From a bacterium (GTDB taxonomy: Bacteria; SZUA-79; Acidulodesulfobacterales; Acidulodesulfobacteraceae): a stretch of DNA of 64,000 bases. Location: positions 38,374 to 102,373 of the forward strand of contig DAHVNW010000001.1 in the NCBI GenBank assembly GCA_027319095.1, written 5' to 3'. Below are positions 24,800 through 34,409 of this stretch, piece after piece (the first letter of the stretch is position 1; each line of letters starts with the position of its first letter). A model generated the notes under the pieces. It did no database searches and was not told where the DNA came from. It worked only from the letters and a program-made list of their open reading frames with translations. The position numbers were made by a program, and so were the translations under genes.

Positions 24800-27421
24800 A
24801 TGGAAACAACGGAAGATTTTAACGTTAAAAGCCTTGGCGGGTTCGTTGACGCCCTGTTCCATTCAAAGATGATCGGGGTCTTTATTTATCAGGATAACTG
24901 CAGAATTGTCCGTTCAAATGAAACATTCAGGGAATTTATAGGCTATTCGGAAGAGGAGCTAAGCCGTTTGACCCCCTACGATATAATAACCGGCGAATAC
25001 AGGCATGAAGTAAAAAAATTTGCCGAAAGAAGGATAAAAGGAGAAGTTTTTGCCGCAGAACAAATAACCTATATGCATATAACGAAAGAAGGCGTTTTTA
25101 AGCCCACCATTATTTTTGCATATACCGTTTCTTATAAAGGCAAACCCGCCGGCTTGGTTATGGTGACCGACGTTTCCAAGCAGAAAATGTACGACGGACT
25201 ATTTCTCTCCTTCAGGTCGCTTCAAATGATGTATGCCGTGCTTTCCGAAGTCAACCAGCTGATAATAAGGGCAAAAAACGAAAATTCTTTATTTCTGGAA
25301 ATATCCAATGGAATAGTTCGGAAGGGATTATTCGTAAATGCTTTCATCATACTCCTGGACCAGGACCTTAATATAAAATCTTTTTTTTCTTACGAAAAAA
25401 GCGATTATCCCGATTATTTAAAACAGCATCTTAATAAGCCCGAAGCAAAAAAAGGACCGCTTATTACGTCTTTTCTAAAATCAAAAATAATAATTAACAG
25501 CGATACATTAAAAAATCCTTCTATGCTGCCTTGGAGAGAAGAACAAGTAAAAAGGGGCTATCTTTCAAGCGCCGCCGTGCCTGTCATAAAAAAAGGCAAA
25601 ACGATAGGCGTTCTTTCTTTATACGCCGCCGAAAAAGGATTTTTCAAAAGAAATATTTATAATCTATTAAAAGAAATGATGGTTAATATAAATTATGCGC
25701 TCGACAAAATAGAAGACGAAAAATGGCATTCCATGATTCGGTCGGCATTAAATTCCGGTTCCGATTTTGCGATTATTTCGGATAAACATTTTAATATATT
25801 ATATGTCAACGAAAGCGCATATAAAATATTCGGCTATACGGCGGACGAACTTATGGACGAGCACTTTTCCAAGATATTGAAAGGCGGCTCCGGAAAAAAA
25901 ACGTTTGCCCAAAAATTTTTCGACGCTATCGTTTACGGCAAAATTTTAACGGATATATTCACGTATAAGGCTAAGGACGGGAACGACGTGTATTGTTATA
26001 CGACTGTCGCGCCTTTTAGCGCAGGCGTCGGCGCCCTTGGCGGCGCCAGAGACGTCGATATCGAATATTATATAATGACGGGAAAGGATATTACGGGCGA
26101 GATAAAAGCCGAAGAGACCATGGAGATGTTAATATATTTCGATCCGCTCACCGGCCTTCCCAATAAAAAAATGCTGAAAAAAAAGATAGACGAATTCATA
26201 AAAGATGCCGGTTATTCAGGCGCGCTTCCATCCTGCGCTCTTGCAATAATAAATCCGGTAAATTTTTCCTTAATAAACCATACTTTCGGTTTTGAAACGG
26301 GCAATAAAATAATAATCGAAATGTCGAATAAGATAAAAAGTATTATAAAAAGCTCCGATATTCCGGCCAGATGGGATGCTGATAAATTCGCCGTATTTTT
26401 AAAGCGGCTGGCATTCGAGGAAGACGCCCTTAATATCGTCGGCAGGATTTTAAATGCTCTTAGCGAACCTTATGTGCCGGACGGCAAAAATAAGATAAAT
26501 ATATCTTTTAACGCCGGAATATCTCTTTATCCTAAAGATGCCGGAACATCCCAGGATATTTTCGACAAAGCCGAATCCGCCCTTCTTAATGCCATGTCAA
26601 AAGGCGAAAATGCCGTCGGATTTTTTAAAAAAGAGTTCGAAGAATCCGCAAGGAAAAAGGTCGAACTAAGAAACGGTCTAAACGAAGCTATGGAAAAAAA
26701 TCAATTTATCCTGTATTATCAGCCTTATTTCGATATAAAGACAGGTTCGATAAAAGGCGCGGAAGCTCTTCTCAGGTGGCTGAGAAACGGCAGGCCGATG
26801 CCGCCTATGGAATTCATACCTTTTTTGGAACAGAGCGGAATGATTACAAAGGTTGAAAACTGGATATTAGGAGAGGTGGCGTCTAAGATAAAAACGTGGT
26901 CTGATATGGGGCTTAACGTTGTTCCGGTTTCGGTAAATATTTCTCCGGCAAGTTTCGGCGACCCCCATATAAAAGATAATATCGAAGCGGTGCTCGGTAA
27001 AAACGGCGTAGAACCTGGTCTATTTAATTTTGAAATAGTGGAAAGAACGTTTATAGATAATTTGGAGTATTCGGGCAGGCTGTTGCATGATTTAAAAGAA
27101 AAAGGGTTCGGGCTTTCGATAGACGATTTCGGAACCGGATATTCTTCCCTTTCTTACCTGACCAACCTTCCGTTTGATACCATTAAGATAGATATTTCGT
27201 TCGTTAGTAAAATGCTTTCGGATACAAATTTCAGATACATAGTCGAGACTATAATTTATCTTTCAAAGAAATTAAACATGAAGTCTATCGCCGAAGGCGT
27301 GGAAACCGAAGAGCAGTTAGAATTGCTAAAAAAATTGGGATGCGACTACATTCAAGGCTTTTTGCTGTCCCGGCCGTTAGAGGAGGAAAAATTCGAGAAA
27401 CTTTTGAAAAATAAAAGTTAG
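24800..27421 (+). CDS. PAS-GAF-PAS-GGDEF-EAL cyclic-di-GMP protein
   Basis: 873 residues, soluble. PAS (~1-135), GAF (~150-310), PAS (~315-445), GGDEF (~450-610) and EAL (~620-873). The GGDEF signature is RWDADKFAVF, so the GG-D-EF site is lost and cyclase activity is unlikely. The EAL domain keeps AEALLRW, VSVNISPASF, FEIVERTF, IDDFGTGYSS, IKIDISFV, IAEGVETEEQ and YIQGFL, all the metal and catalytic residues. I infer a phosphodiesterase degrading cyclic-di-GMP, tuned by two PAS and one GAF sensors. It sits beside the polysaccharide island, a usual c-di-GMP target. No transmembrane helix is seen. Confidence 0.88.
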   Translation: METTEDFNVKSLGGFVDALFHSKMIGVFIYQDNCRIVRSNETFREFIGYSEEELSRLTPYDIITGEYRHEVKKFAERRIKGEVFAAEQITYMHITKEGVFKPTIIFAYTVSYKGKPAGLVMVTDVSKQKMYDGLFLSFRSLQMMYAVLSEVNQLIIRAKNENSLFLEISNGIVRKGLFVNAFIILLDQDLNIKSFFSYEKSDYPDYLKQHLNKPEAKKGPLITSFLKSKIIINSDTLKNPSMLPWREEQVKRGYLSSAAVPVIKKGKTIGVLSLYAAEKGFFKRNIYNLLKEMMVNINYALDKIEDEKWHSMIRSALNSGSDFAIISDKHFNILYVNESAYKIFGYTADELMDEHFSKILKGGSGKKTFAQKFFDAIVYGKILTDIFTYKAKDGNDVYCYTTVAPFSAGVGALGGARDVDIEYYIMTGKDITGEIKAEETMEMLIYFDPLTGLPNKKMLKKKIDEFIKDAGYSGALPSCALAIINPVNFSLINHTFGFETGNKIIIEMSNKIKSIIKSSDIPARWDADKFAVFLKRLAFEEDALNIVGRILNALSEPYVPDGKNKINISFNAGISLYPKDAGTSQDIFDKAESALLNAMSKGENAVGFFKKEFEESARKKVELRNGLNEAMEKNQFILYYQPYFDIKTGSIKGAEALLRWLRNGRPMPPMEFIPFLEQSGMITKVENWILGEVASKIKTWSDMGLNVVPVSVNISPASFGDPHIKDNIEAVLGKNGVEPGLFNFEIVERTFIDNLEYSGRLLHDLKEKGFGLSIDDFGTGYSSLSYLTNLPFDTIKIDISFVSKMLSDTNFRYIVETIIYLSKKLNMKSIAEGVETEEQLELLKKLGCDYIQGFLLSRPLEEEKFEKLLKNKS

Positions 27422-27440
27422 AAGAAAATTAAAATTAATT

Positions 27441-28109
27441 ATGGCAAAAATTTTTATTACAGGAGGAATTTCTTCCGGAAAATCGGGCTTTGCCGAAAAA
27501 ACGGCGCTTTTGCTGCATAAAACAGAGATGTCTGTTGACGGAGGCGGGCGCCGCGGTTTAGCCGGAAAGGATTTCACCGAAAAGAGCCGCGGCTTGCTTC
27601 ATTTTATTGCGACGGCCCGGCTTGAACCCGGGTGCGAAGACAAAAACGAAAAAAACGAAACCCGCGAAAGGAAACAGTGCAGAGACGAAGAGCTGGCTTT
27701 AAAAATTAAGAAACACAAAGAAAAGCGGAATAAGACTTTTATCGTCCACGAAAATTTCGGCGATTTATATGCGGAAATCGACGGCATCCGCAAATTTTTA
27801 TCTTCCGGGTCGGACGCGGAAAGGGGCGTAATTCTTATAGATTCTATGACGTTATGGCTTTCGTCAATATTTAAGGACATATCCGGTTGCGATTCCGCCT
27901 TAAAATCCGTTATGGAATTCCCCCGGTACCTTTCAAAAATTGAATGTTCCGTCGTTACCGTAGCGGATTCTCTCGGTTTCAATATGGTTCCGGTCGATGC
28001 GTACTCCAGGAAATTTATCGAATTTAACGGCTTAATGGAGCAGAAGCTTTCCGCCGTTTCCGATGAAGCTTACTTCGTTATTGCGGGGAACCCCGTAGCG
28101 TTGAAATAA
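27441..28109 (+). CDS. cobU: Adenosylcobinamide kinase / guanylyltransferase
   Basis: 222 residues. CobU phosphorylates adenosylcobinamide and transfers GMP, the first step of nucleotide loop assembly. P-loop GGISSGKSGFAE (residues 8-19), FIATARLEPG, and ILIDSMTLWLSSIF are conserved. The N-terminal region has an extra loop (MSVDGGGRRGLAGKDFTE) and a Lys/Glu-rich insert that lengthen it relative to the usual ~180-190. It starts 19 nt after the EAL gene. The downstream cobT, cbiA and ThiC-family genes form a corrinoid unit. Confidence 0.93.
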   Translation: MAKIFITGGISSGKSGFAEKTALLLHKTEMSVDGGGRRGLAGKDFTEKSRGLLHFIATARLEPGCEDKNEKNETRERKQCRDEELALKIKKHKEKRNKTFIVHENFGDLYAEIDGIRKFLSSGSDAERGVILIDSMTLWLSSIFKDISGCDSALKSVMEFPRYLSKIECSVVTVADSLGFNMVPVDAYSRKFIEFNGLMEQKLSAVSDEAYFVIAGNPVALK

Positions 28110-28201
28110 AAAACTCCCTATTATCCGCGGCCTTTCTTTTTGAGCAAATCTAATTTATAATAAAAATAAAAACATTTTTTATATTTTTTGCGGATGACGA
28201 T

Positions 28202-29323
28202 ATGAACGACGGAAACTATCTTTTTTCCATTGCCGGAAATATAAAGCCTGTAGATAAACCGAAGTTTTATAAAATTGCGGAAAGCAGGCTTAACAGGCTT
28301 ATAAAGCCTAAAGGGAGTTTAGGCAGATTGGAAGAATTTGCAAAAGACGCCGTCGCTATCACGGAGAAAGAAAGACCTCATCTTTGCAATAAATTCGTTT
28401 GCGTTTTTGCCGGAGACCACGGCGTAGTCGAAGAAGGGGTCAGCCTGTTCAGGCAGGACGTTACCGTCCAAATGGTAAGAAATTTTCTGAGCGGAGGAGC
28501 CGCTATCAATACCATAGCGGACTCTGTAGGCGCAAACGTCATCGTAGCGGACGTCGGGATAAATGCCGATATGGGCGGCATCGAAGCGTTTCCGTCTTCA
28601 AATTTTATAAACGGCAAAGTCGGAAAAGGGACGTTTAATATAAATAAGGGTCCGGCTATGACGGAAACGGAGGCGGTACAATCCCTTCTTAAAGGCATAG
28701 AAATTGCCAAAATAGTAAAAGAAAAAGGCGCTGAAATTTGCGCCACGGGCGATATGGGGATAGGCAATACGACTTCCGCATCCGCCATTACCTGCTATTA
28801 TTCAAAAAAAGCGCCGGAACTTGTTTGCGGCAGAGGGACGGGAGTAAATACGGCCGTAGTCAAAAAGAAAGCTGAAATTATAGCTAAAGCTATAGAATGC
28901 AACATAAAAAAAAATAGCGGAAAAACTAACGGCGCCGATAAGAGAACGGAGGCCGTCCGTGTTCTGGCAGGCGTAGGCGGGTTCGAAATAGGCGGCATTG
29001 CCGGTTTTATACTGGGGTGCGCCATAAATAGGATTCCCGTCGTCGTGGACGGTTTTATTTCTACGGCGGGCGCACTAATTGCGTTAAACATAAATCCGCA
29101 CGTTTTGGACTATATGTTTGCGGGGCATCTTTCGAATGAAAGGGGGCACAAAACCGCCGTCGGTCTTCTGGGCAAAAAACCAGTGCTGGATTTATCCATG
29201 AGGCTCGGCGAAGGAACTGGAGCCGTCATCGCAATGAAAATAATAGAAACGGCGTTAAATATGTATAATAATATGCTTACTTTTGACGAAGCCGGAGTCA
29301 TAGCCTCAAAACTTAACTTATAA
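28202..29323 (+). CDS. cobT: Nicotinate-nucleotide:dimethylbenzimidazole phosphoribosyltransferase
   Basis: 373 residues. CobT activates the lower-ligand base (dimethylbenzimidazole or related) with nicotinate mononucleotide. Motifs: RLNRLIKPKGSLGRLEEFA, FAGDHGVVEEGVSLF, GDMGIGNTTSASAI and the catalytic Glu in RLGEGTGAVIA. A short insert (KKNSGKTNGADKRTE, ~residue 238) lies in a surface loop. A 92-nt gap from cobU contains TATAAT (28156-28161) but no convincing -35. The presence of a ThiC-like enzyme nearby bears on the source of the base. Confidence 0.96.
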   Translation: MNDGNYLFSIAGNIKPVDKPKFYKIAESRLNRLIKPKGSLGRLEEFAKDAVAITEKERPHLCNKFVCVFAGDHGVVEEGVSLFRQDVTVQMVRNFLSGGAAINTIADSVGANVIVADVGINADMGGIEAFPSSNFINGKVGKGTFNINKGPAMTETEAVQSLLKGIEIAKIVKEKGAEICATGDMGIGNTTSASAITCYYSKKAPELVCGRGTGVNTAVVKKKAEIIAKAIECNIKKNSGKTNGADKRTEAVRVLAGVGGFEIGGIAGFILGCAINRIPVVVDGFISTAGALIALNINPHVLDYMFAGHLSNERGHKTAVGLLGKKPVLDLSMRLGEGTGAVIAMKIIETALNMYNNMLTFDEAGVIASKLNL

Positions 29324-29341
29324 AAAATCGGCGAGTTTGTT

Positions 29342-31081
29342 ATGTTTTCGGTTTATTTTGCATCCGACAGGTCTTCATCCGGAAAGTCCGTTATAACCAT
29401 GGCTTTTTCGGCTATGTTGAAAGAGACGGGTTATTCTTTGAGCGTATATAAAACAGGACCGGATTTTATAGACCCTGCGGTATTATCGGAAGCTTTAGAT
29501 TCGGAAGTTTGCGTAAAAAATTTAGACCCCTTCCTTATTCCCGAAAAATATCTGCCGGAATGGTTTTTCACCAAAAGTGGGATTGAGAACGGAAAATCAA
29601 TAAAAGAGGCAGAAGCGGCGGCAGACGCAGCCGCAGATACTAAAAGCCCTAAAATCCCTAAAAGGGCTTTCGTTGTCGAAAGCGCTATGGGGCTTTACGA
29701 TGGAAATTCTTTCTATATACCGAAAAAATTTAAACTGCCAGTAGTATTAATTATGGATTGCAGAAGAATTTCCGCCACGATGGCTTCGTTAATCTACGGG
29801 CTTAAAAATTACAAAAAGGGGATAGACGTATGCGGGGTAATCTTAAATAATATTTCATCGCAAAGGCATTATGAAATAATTTCTAAAGAAATTCAAAATA
29901 ATGTCCAGGGCGTTAAGATTTTCGGCTACGTTGACAGAAGCGAACGCATTTTTTCTATTAAAGAAAGACATCTTGGATTAACTGCATTTTCGGGAGCAAG
30001 CAAAGCCGGCAAAAAAAAGTTTGCCGAAACAGTTTCCAAAATCAAAGAAGCCGTATTCCAAAATATAGATTTTGACTTTACGGTTAAAATTTTGGAAGAA
30101 AAATCCAAAAATTTCAATAAACTTTTCGAAAGAAATCTCGCCGCATTCAATAAAGCCTGCGGAAGGGATGATGCGCTGGTCGAAAACGATGCTGTAGAGA
30201 CCAATGGCACGGCGGCTGCCGGAGCGGTTAAATCGGCGACGAGGACGGCCCCGGCAAAGAAAACAAAAATTGCCGTAGCTTTAGATAAAGCGTTCTTTTT
30301 TTATTACAATTTTAATTTCGAGATTTTAAAAAGTTTCGGCGCAGAAATCATTTTTTTCAGCCCGTTAAAAGATAAATCCTTGCCTAAAGAGACGCAGGCG
30401 GTTTATATAGGGGGCGGCTATCCCGAAATATATGCTGCCGTTTTGGCTAAAAACCTGCCTCTGAGGAAAGAAATTTATGGATTTTTTAAAAATAATGGTA
30501 TAATATATGCCGAATGCGGAGGGCTGATGTATTTGTGCAAAAGCATAACACATAAGGGGCGCCGTTTCGACGCGCTGAATATTTTGCCGTTCGGCGCATC
30601 TATGGATAAAGGAGCGCTTTCGCTGGGATACAGGACAATCAGGCTTAAAGAAAAATCGTTTTTGGGTGCGGCGGGTTTGACTGCCAACGGACACGAATTT
30701 CATTACTCCAAACTCGTTAATATTTCGGGACCTGCGGAAGCCGACGCCGAAAACTCAAGGGAAGCCGAATACTCAAACAAAGCCGCCGCAAAAACGGAAA
30801 GGAACGGGGGAAGCAAAACAGAAAGCAAAACGGAAAACGGAGAGGAAAACAAGGCGGAAAGCGGAGACGCCGATTATCGTTATAATTATAGTTATAACGA
30901 TAACTATAACAAATGTAAAACCATATTAGAGTATGAAAGCATTAATTCTCCCGGTATATTTAAACCGGAAGGGTATAATATTTTAAACGCGGTAGGCAGC
31001 TACATACATCTTTCGTTCTATTCCAATAAATTAATAGCCGAAAATTTTGTAAAAAACGCAAAAAACGGTTATCGTTTCTAA
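29342..31081 (+). CDS. cbiA: Cobyrinate a,c-diamide synthase
   Basis: 579 residues, longer than the usual ~460. It amidates cobyrinic acid at positions a and c using glutamine and ATP. The N-terminal P-loop-type part has SDRSSSGKSVITMAF and TGPDFIDPAV. The glutaminase part has the nucleophile Cys in YAECGGLMYL (~residue 389) and NGHEFHYSK. Extra length comes from hydrophilic inserts at ~85-105, ~275-310 and a Glu/Lys/Tyr/Asn-rich one at ~463-528. It lies 18 nt after cobT. CbiA (cobyrinate) rather than CobB (hydrogenobyrinate) is inferred from the anaerobic context. Confidence 0.93.
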   Translation: MFSVYFASDRSSSGKSVITMAFSAMLKETGYSLSVYKTGPDFIDPAVLSEALDSEVCVKNLDPFLIPEKYLPEWFFTKSGIENGKSIKEAEAAADAAADTKSPKIPKRAFVVESAMGLYDGNSFYIPKKFKLPVVLIMDCRRISATMASLIYGLKNYKKGIDVCGVILNNISSQRHYEIISKEIQNNVQGVKIFGYVDRSERIFSIKERHLGLTAFSGASKAGKKKFAETVSKIKEAVFQNIDFDFTVKILEEKSKNFNKLFERNLAAFNKACGRDDALVENDAVETNGTAAAGAVKSATRTAPAKKTKIAVALDKAFFFYYNFNFEILKSFGAEIIFFSPLKDKSLPKETQAVYIGGGYPEIYAAVLAKNLPLRKEIYGFFKNNGIIYAECGGLMYLCKSITHKGRRFDALNILPFGASMDKGALSLGYRTIRLKEKSFLGAAGLTANGHEFHYSKLVNISGPAEADAENSREAEYSNKAAAKTERNGGSKTESKTENGEENKAESGDADYRYNYSYNDNYNKCKTILEYESINSPGIFKPEGYNILNAVGSYIHLSFYSNKLIAENFVKNAKNGYRF

Positions 31082-31145
31082 TATTGTATTGTTGTATAAT
31101 AATAAATAAAGAACGGACTAATTAAGCGCGCGGGAGATAAAAGAT

Positions 31146-32444
31146 ATGACGGAAAAAGAATGCGCATCGAAAAATATAATTACCGAAGGCATGAGATATG
31201 TTTCGGAAAAGGAAAAAATTCCGGCAGAAAAACTTGTACAGAATATTATCGAAGGTAAAACCGTTATTTTGCGTAATAAAGCCAAAAATAAATTCGTAGG
31301 GATAGGAAAAGACTTATCTACCAAAATAAACGCAAGCATCGGGACTTCTACTAACCATATAAATTTAGAAGAAGAAATAATCAAAGCCGCAGTCGCCGAA
31401 AAATCCGGAGCCGATACTTTAATGGAACTCAGCGTCGGAGGCGATTTAGATCTTATAAGAAACGAAGTCTTAAAAAATACCTCTCTTCCCGTAGGCACGG
31501 TTCCTCTTTATCAGGCGTTCAGGGAGGCCATAGATACGTACAAAAATCCAGTAAAAATGCCGGGAGATTTAGTTTTAGACGTTATCGAAAAACAGTGCGA
31601 AGACGGAGTGTCTTTTATGGCAATCCATTCCGGCTTAAACTTAATGTCTTTGGAAAGGCTGAAAAAACAGTCATACAGATATGCGGGGTTAGTTTCTAAA
31701 GGCGGGGCGTATATGATTGCGTGGATGATTGAAAACAATAAGGAAAACCCTTTATATGAAAGGTTCGGAGACGTCCTTAAAATTTTAAAAAAATACGATA
31801 CGGTTTTGAGTCTCGGAAACGGCTTAAGGGCCGGCGCCACAGCAGATTCGTTCGACAGGGCATATATGCAGGAACTTCTCATTAACTGCGAACTTTGCGA
31901 TATTGCAAGGGACTATGGCGTCCAGACCATAGTAGAAGGACCAGGGCACATTCCCATAGACGAAATAGAAGCAAACGTAAAAATTCAGAAGAAAATGTCG
32001 GGGGACGCCCCTTTTTACGTTTTAGGACCTCTCGTTACCGACGTCGCCGCAGGCTACGACCATATATCCTCTGCCGTAGGGGGCGCGCTTTCGTCTTCTT
32101 TCGGCGCCGATTTTTTATGTTATGTAACTCCGGCCGAACATCTTGGCCTTCCGTCGGCGGAAGACGTCGAGATAGGCGTAAAATCCGCAAAAATTGCCGC
32201 CCATATAGGCGATATGGTAAAATTAAAAAAGACCGGCGACGATTTGAATATATCCAAGGCAAGAAGGGATATAGACTGGGGAAGCCAGTTTAAATATTCG
32301 ATAGATCCGGAATATTCCAGAACGGTATTTAAATCCAAAAACGAAGACGATGCCGCCGGATGCAGTATGTGCGGAGAATTCTGCGCTCCTTTAAGGGTAA
32401 AAAAATATTTTAGACATGAAATAAAATATGGGAAAAAGTCTTAA
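31146..32444 (+). CDS. thiC: ThiC-family radical SAM enzyme: HMP-P synthase or 5-hydroxybenzimidazole synthase
   Basis: 432 residues, the short ThiC form. These enzymes rearrange aminoimidazole ribotide (AIR). ThiC gives the thiamine pyrimidine; the paralogue BzaF gives 5-hydroxybenzimidazole, a B12 lower-ligand precursor. Conserved: ASIGTSTNHINLEEEIIKA, MELSVGGDLDLIR, EGPGHIPIDEIE, and the C-terminal cluster CSMCGEFC, spaced CX2CX3C where long-form ThiC has CX2CX4C. No TPP riboswitch is visible in the 64-nt gap upstream and no other thiamine gene is in the window. It follows cobU-cobT-cbiA, which raises the BzaF reading. Start has GGGAG upstream. Confidence 0.85.
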   Translation: MTEKECASKNIITEGMRYVSEKEKIPAEKLVQNIIEGKTVILRNKAKNKFVGIGKDLSTKINASIGTSTNHINLEEEIIKAAVAEKSGADTLMELSVGGDLDLIRNEVLKNTSLPVGTVPLYQAFREAIDTYKNPVKMPGDLVLDVIEKQCEDGVSFMAIHSGLNLMSLERLKKQSYRYAGLVSKGGAYMIAWMIENNKENPLYERFGDVLKILKKYDTVLSLGNGLRAGATADSFDRAYMQELLINCELCDIARDYGVQTIVEGPGHIPIDEIEANVKIQKKMSGDAPFYVLGPLVTDVAAGYDHISSAVGGALSSSFGADFLCYVTPAEHLGLPSAEDVEIGVKSAKIAAHIGDMVKLKKTGDDLNISKARRDIDWGSQFKYSIDPEYSRTVFKSKNEDDAAGCSMCGEFCAPLRVKKYFRHEIKYGKKS

Positions 32445-32751
32445 CGCTAAGTTTGCCGCCGCAGCCGCTTTCGTTATTTTATTTGCCTTGATTATGTTCT
32501 TTAGTTTTAAGGGCATGGCGAAGGTTTACATATTAAGAAACGAACGCCTCGATATTAGGCGGGAAATTAAAGAAATTAAAAAAAACAATAAGAAGATAAG
32601 CCGGCAGATACACGAATTGACTTATAATAAGCAGTATATAGCCGGAATAGCGCGCGAAAAACTTAACATGATAAAAAAAGGCGAAATAGTATTTAAGTTT
32701 ATCGGAAAAAAGCGCGGCGCAAACGGAAAAGGAAAACCGGAAAAGAAATAA
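32428..32751 (+). CDS. ftsB: Septum formation initiator, FtsB/DivIC-like
   Basis: 107 residues. One transmembrane helix (residues ~8-28) is followed by a coiled coil (LRNERLDIRREIKEIKKNNK) and the family's conserved end (IAREKLNMIKKGEIVFKF). FtsB bridges FtsL and FtsQ in the divisome. It overlaps the ThiC-family gene by 17 nt. The tail is unusually basic and Gly-rich. Convergent with the RNase G gene; no clear terminator in the 56-nt gap. Confidence 0.85.
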   Translation: MGKSLNAKFAAAAAFVILFALIMFFSFKGMAKVYILRNERLDIRREIKEIKKNNKKISRQIHELTYNKQYIAGIAREKLNMIKKGEIVFKFIGKKRGANGKGKPEKK

Positions 32752-32807
32752 AAAAGGCATAAAAAAGGCTTCGGGTTTATTTTATTTTTTAACTCCTTTT
32801 TTAGACC

Positions 32808-34409
32808 CTAAGAAATTTCAAAATATTCCGGATAAAAGTCGTCCTGTATTTTAATATTTATAGTTTTATTTATCTTTTCTTCCAAATCCTTTATCGTTTT
32901 TTCGTTTTCATACAGCTTATTCATGACTCCGGGATGGACCGTAACGGTAATTTTTTTTGCCCTCTTTTTTTTTGCATGGAGCGAAACTGCCCTTAAGACC
33001 TCAAAGCAGACTGTTTGAGCAGATTTAACCATTCCGGAACCTTCGCACATTGGGCATTGTTCCAAAAACGCCGAAGCAAGGCTGTTGCCCGTTCTTTTTC
33101 TAGTCATTTCGACGAGCCCCAGTTCGCTTATCCTGTTTATAGTAGTTTTGACCCTGTCGTTTTTAAGGGATTCCTCGAGCGTTCTATAAACTTTTTCCTT
33201 GTGGCCTTCTTTAGCCATGTCGATAAAGTCTATCACGATGATTCCGCCGATATTTCTAAGCCTTAATTGAAATGCGATTTCTTTGGCCGCTTCGAGGTTA
33301 GTTTTCAGTATAGTATCTTCAAAATTCCTTTTTCCGACGAACTTGCCGGTATTTACGTCTATGGCGGTAAGGGCTTCCGCGTGGTCGATTATTATATAGC
33401 CGCCGGATTTAAGCCATATTTTTTTATTTAAGGCTTTTGAAATTTCTTTTTCTATATTGAATTTATCGAATATAGAAATATTGTTTTTAGGCTTGTAAAG
33501 TTCGACTATATCGATATATTCCGGGGACGTTATAGAAAGAAAATCTATAATTTTTTTATATTCTTCTTTATCGTCGATTATAATTTTGTCGAATTTTTTA
33601 TTAAGGAAATCCCTTAATACTCTTAAAGACAAGCCTATGTCTTTAAATATAAGCTTAGGCGCTTTGGCATTAAGCTGTTCTTTGTATATGCCGTTCCACA
33701 AAGAGGTAAGAAACTTTATATCTCTTTCTACTTCTATTTCTGAGGCGTTTTCCGCCGCCGTTCTTATTATAAAACCCGTACCTTCGTTTCTGTACTTTAA
33801 AACTATGTTTTTTAACCTTTTTTTCTCGGCGTCGCTTTTTATTTTCCTCGAAATTCCAATCGACGAAGACGTCGGCATATATACCAGAAACCTGCCGGGA
33901 AAAGAAATGCGGCCGGTAACTCTTGCGCCTTTAGTCTTTACTGGTTCTTTGGCGATTTGGACTAAAATTTCCTGGTTTTTTTTAACTAAGCGGTCGATAT
34001 TTAAAAAGCCCTTCCTGTTTTTCCTGGATTTTTTGCCGGAGGAAGCAGACGCCGGAGCAGTTTTTTCGTTATTTTCGCTGGATTGAGGGGTTTTTTCGAC
34101 GGTATCGTTCTCTCCGTCTGCCCTGTTCTCTTCGGAGGCTTCGCCTTCTCCAGACTCGAAAAAATCGTAATCCACGCCTTCTATTTCGAAAAAATCGCCA
34201 ACGTATAAAAATGCAGATTTTTCGACGCCTATGTCGATAAAAGACGCTTGAATGCCCGGCAGAACCTGCATTACCTTACCCTTATAAATATTTCCTTGAC
34301 GCGGAGCGGTTTCGTCGCGTTCGATAAAAATTTCGGCAAGTTTACCGTTTTCTGTTACGGCGATTCTCGTTTCGAAATCGTCTTTATTTATAATGAGTTC
34401 CGTCGTCAA
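32808..34409 (-). CDS. rng: Ribonuclease G/E family endoribonuclease
   Basis: 533 residues. It starts TTELIINKDDFETRIAVTEN, as in Rng/CafA. The S1 domain is interrupted by a Glu/Ser/Asn-rich insert at ~residues 88-135. The catalytic DNase I-like part has AIDVNTGKFVG and GGIIVIDFIDM with the acidic metal ligands, then a CPMCEGSG zinc link. The C-terminal scaffold of RNase E is absent, so it is RNase G-like, processing 5S/16S rRNA and mRNA. It is on the minus strand; divergent from the small Cys protein gene across a 293-nt AT-rich gap. Confidence 0.93.
   Translation of the reverse strand: MTTELIINKDDFETRIAVTENGKLAEIFIERDETAPRQGNIYKGKVMQVLPGIQASFIDIGVEKSAFLYVGDFFEIEGVDYDFFESGEGEASEENRADGENDTVEKTPQSSENNEKTAPASASSGKKSRKNRKGFLNIDRLVKKNQEILVQIAKEPVKTKGARVTGRISFPGRFLVYMPTSSSIGISRKIKSDAEKKRLKNIVLKYRNEGTGFIIRTAAENASEIEVERDIKFLTSLWNGIYKEQLNAKAPKLIFKDIGLSLRVLRDFLNKKFDKIIIDDKEEYKKIIDFLSITSPEYIDIVELYKPKNNISIFDKFNIEKEISKALNKKIWLKSGGYIIIDHAEALTAIDVNTGKFVGKRNFEDTILKTNLEAAKEIAFQLRLRNIGGIIVIDFIDMAKEGHKEKVYRTLEESLKNDRVKTTINRISELGLVEMTRKRTGNSLASAFLEQCPMCEGSGMVKSAQTVCFEVLRAVSLHAKKKRAKKITVTVHPGVMNKLYENEKTIKDLEEKINKTINIKIQDDFYPEYFEIS

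Noticed and set aside
31082..31145. TPP riboswitch before the ThiC-family gene
   Set aside because: The gap is only 64 nt and lacks the CTGAGA and ACCTGATCTGG-like blocks; this counts mildly towards a non-thiamine role.
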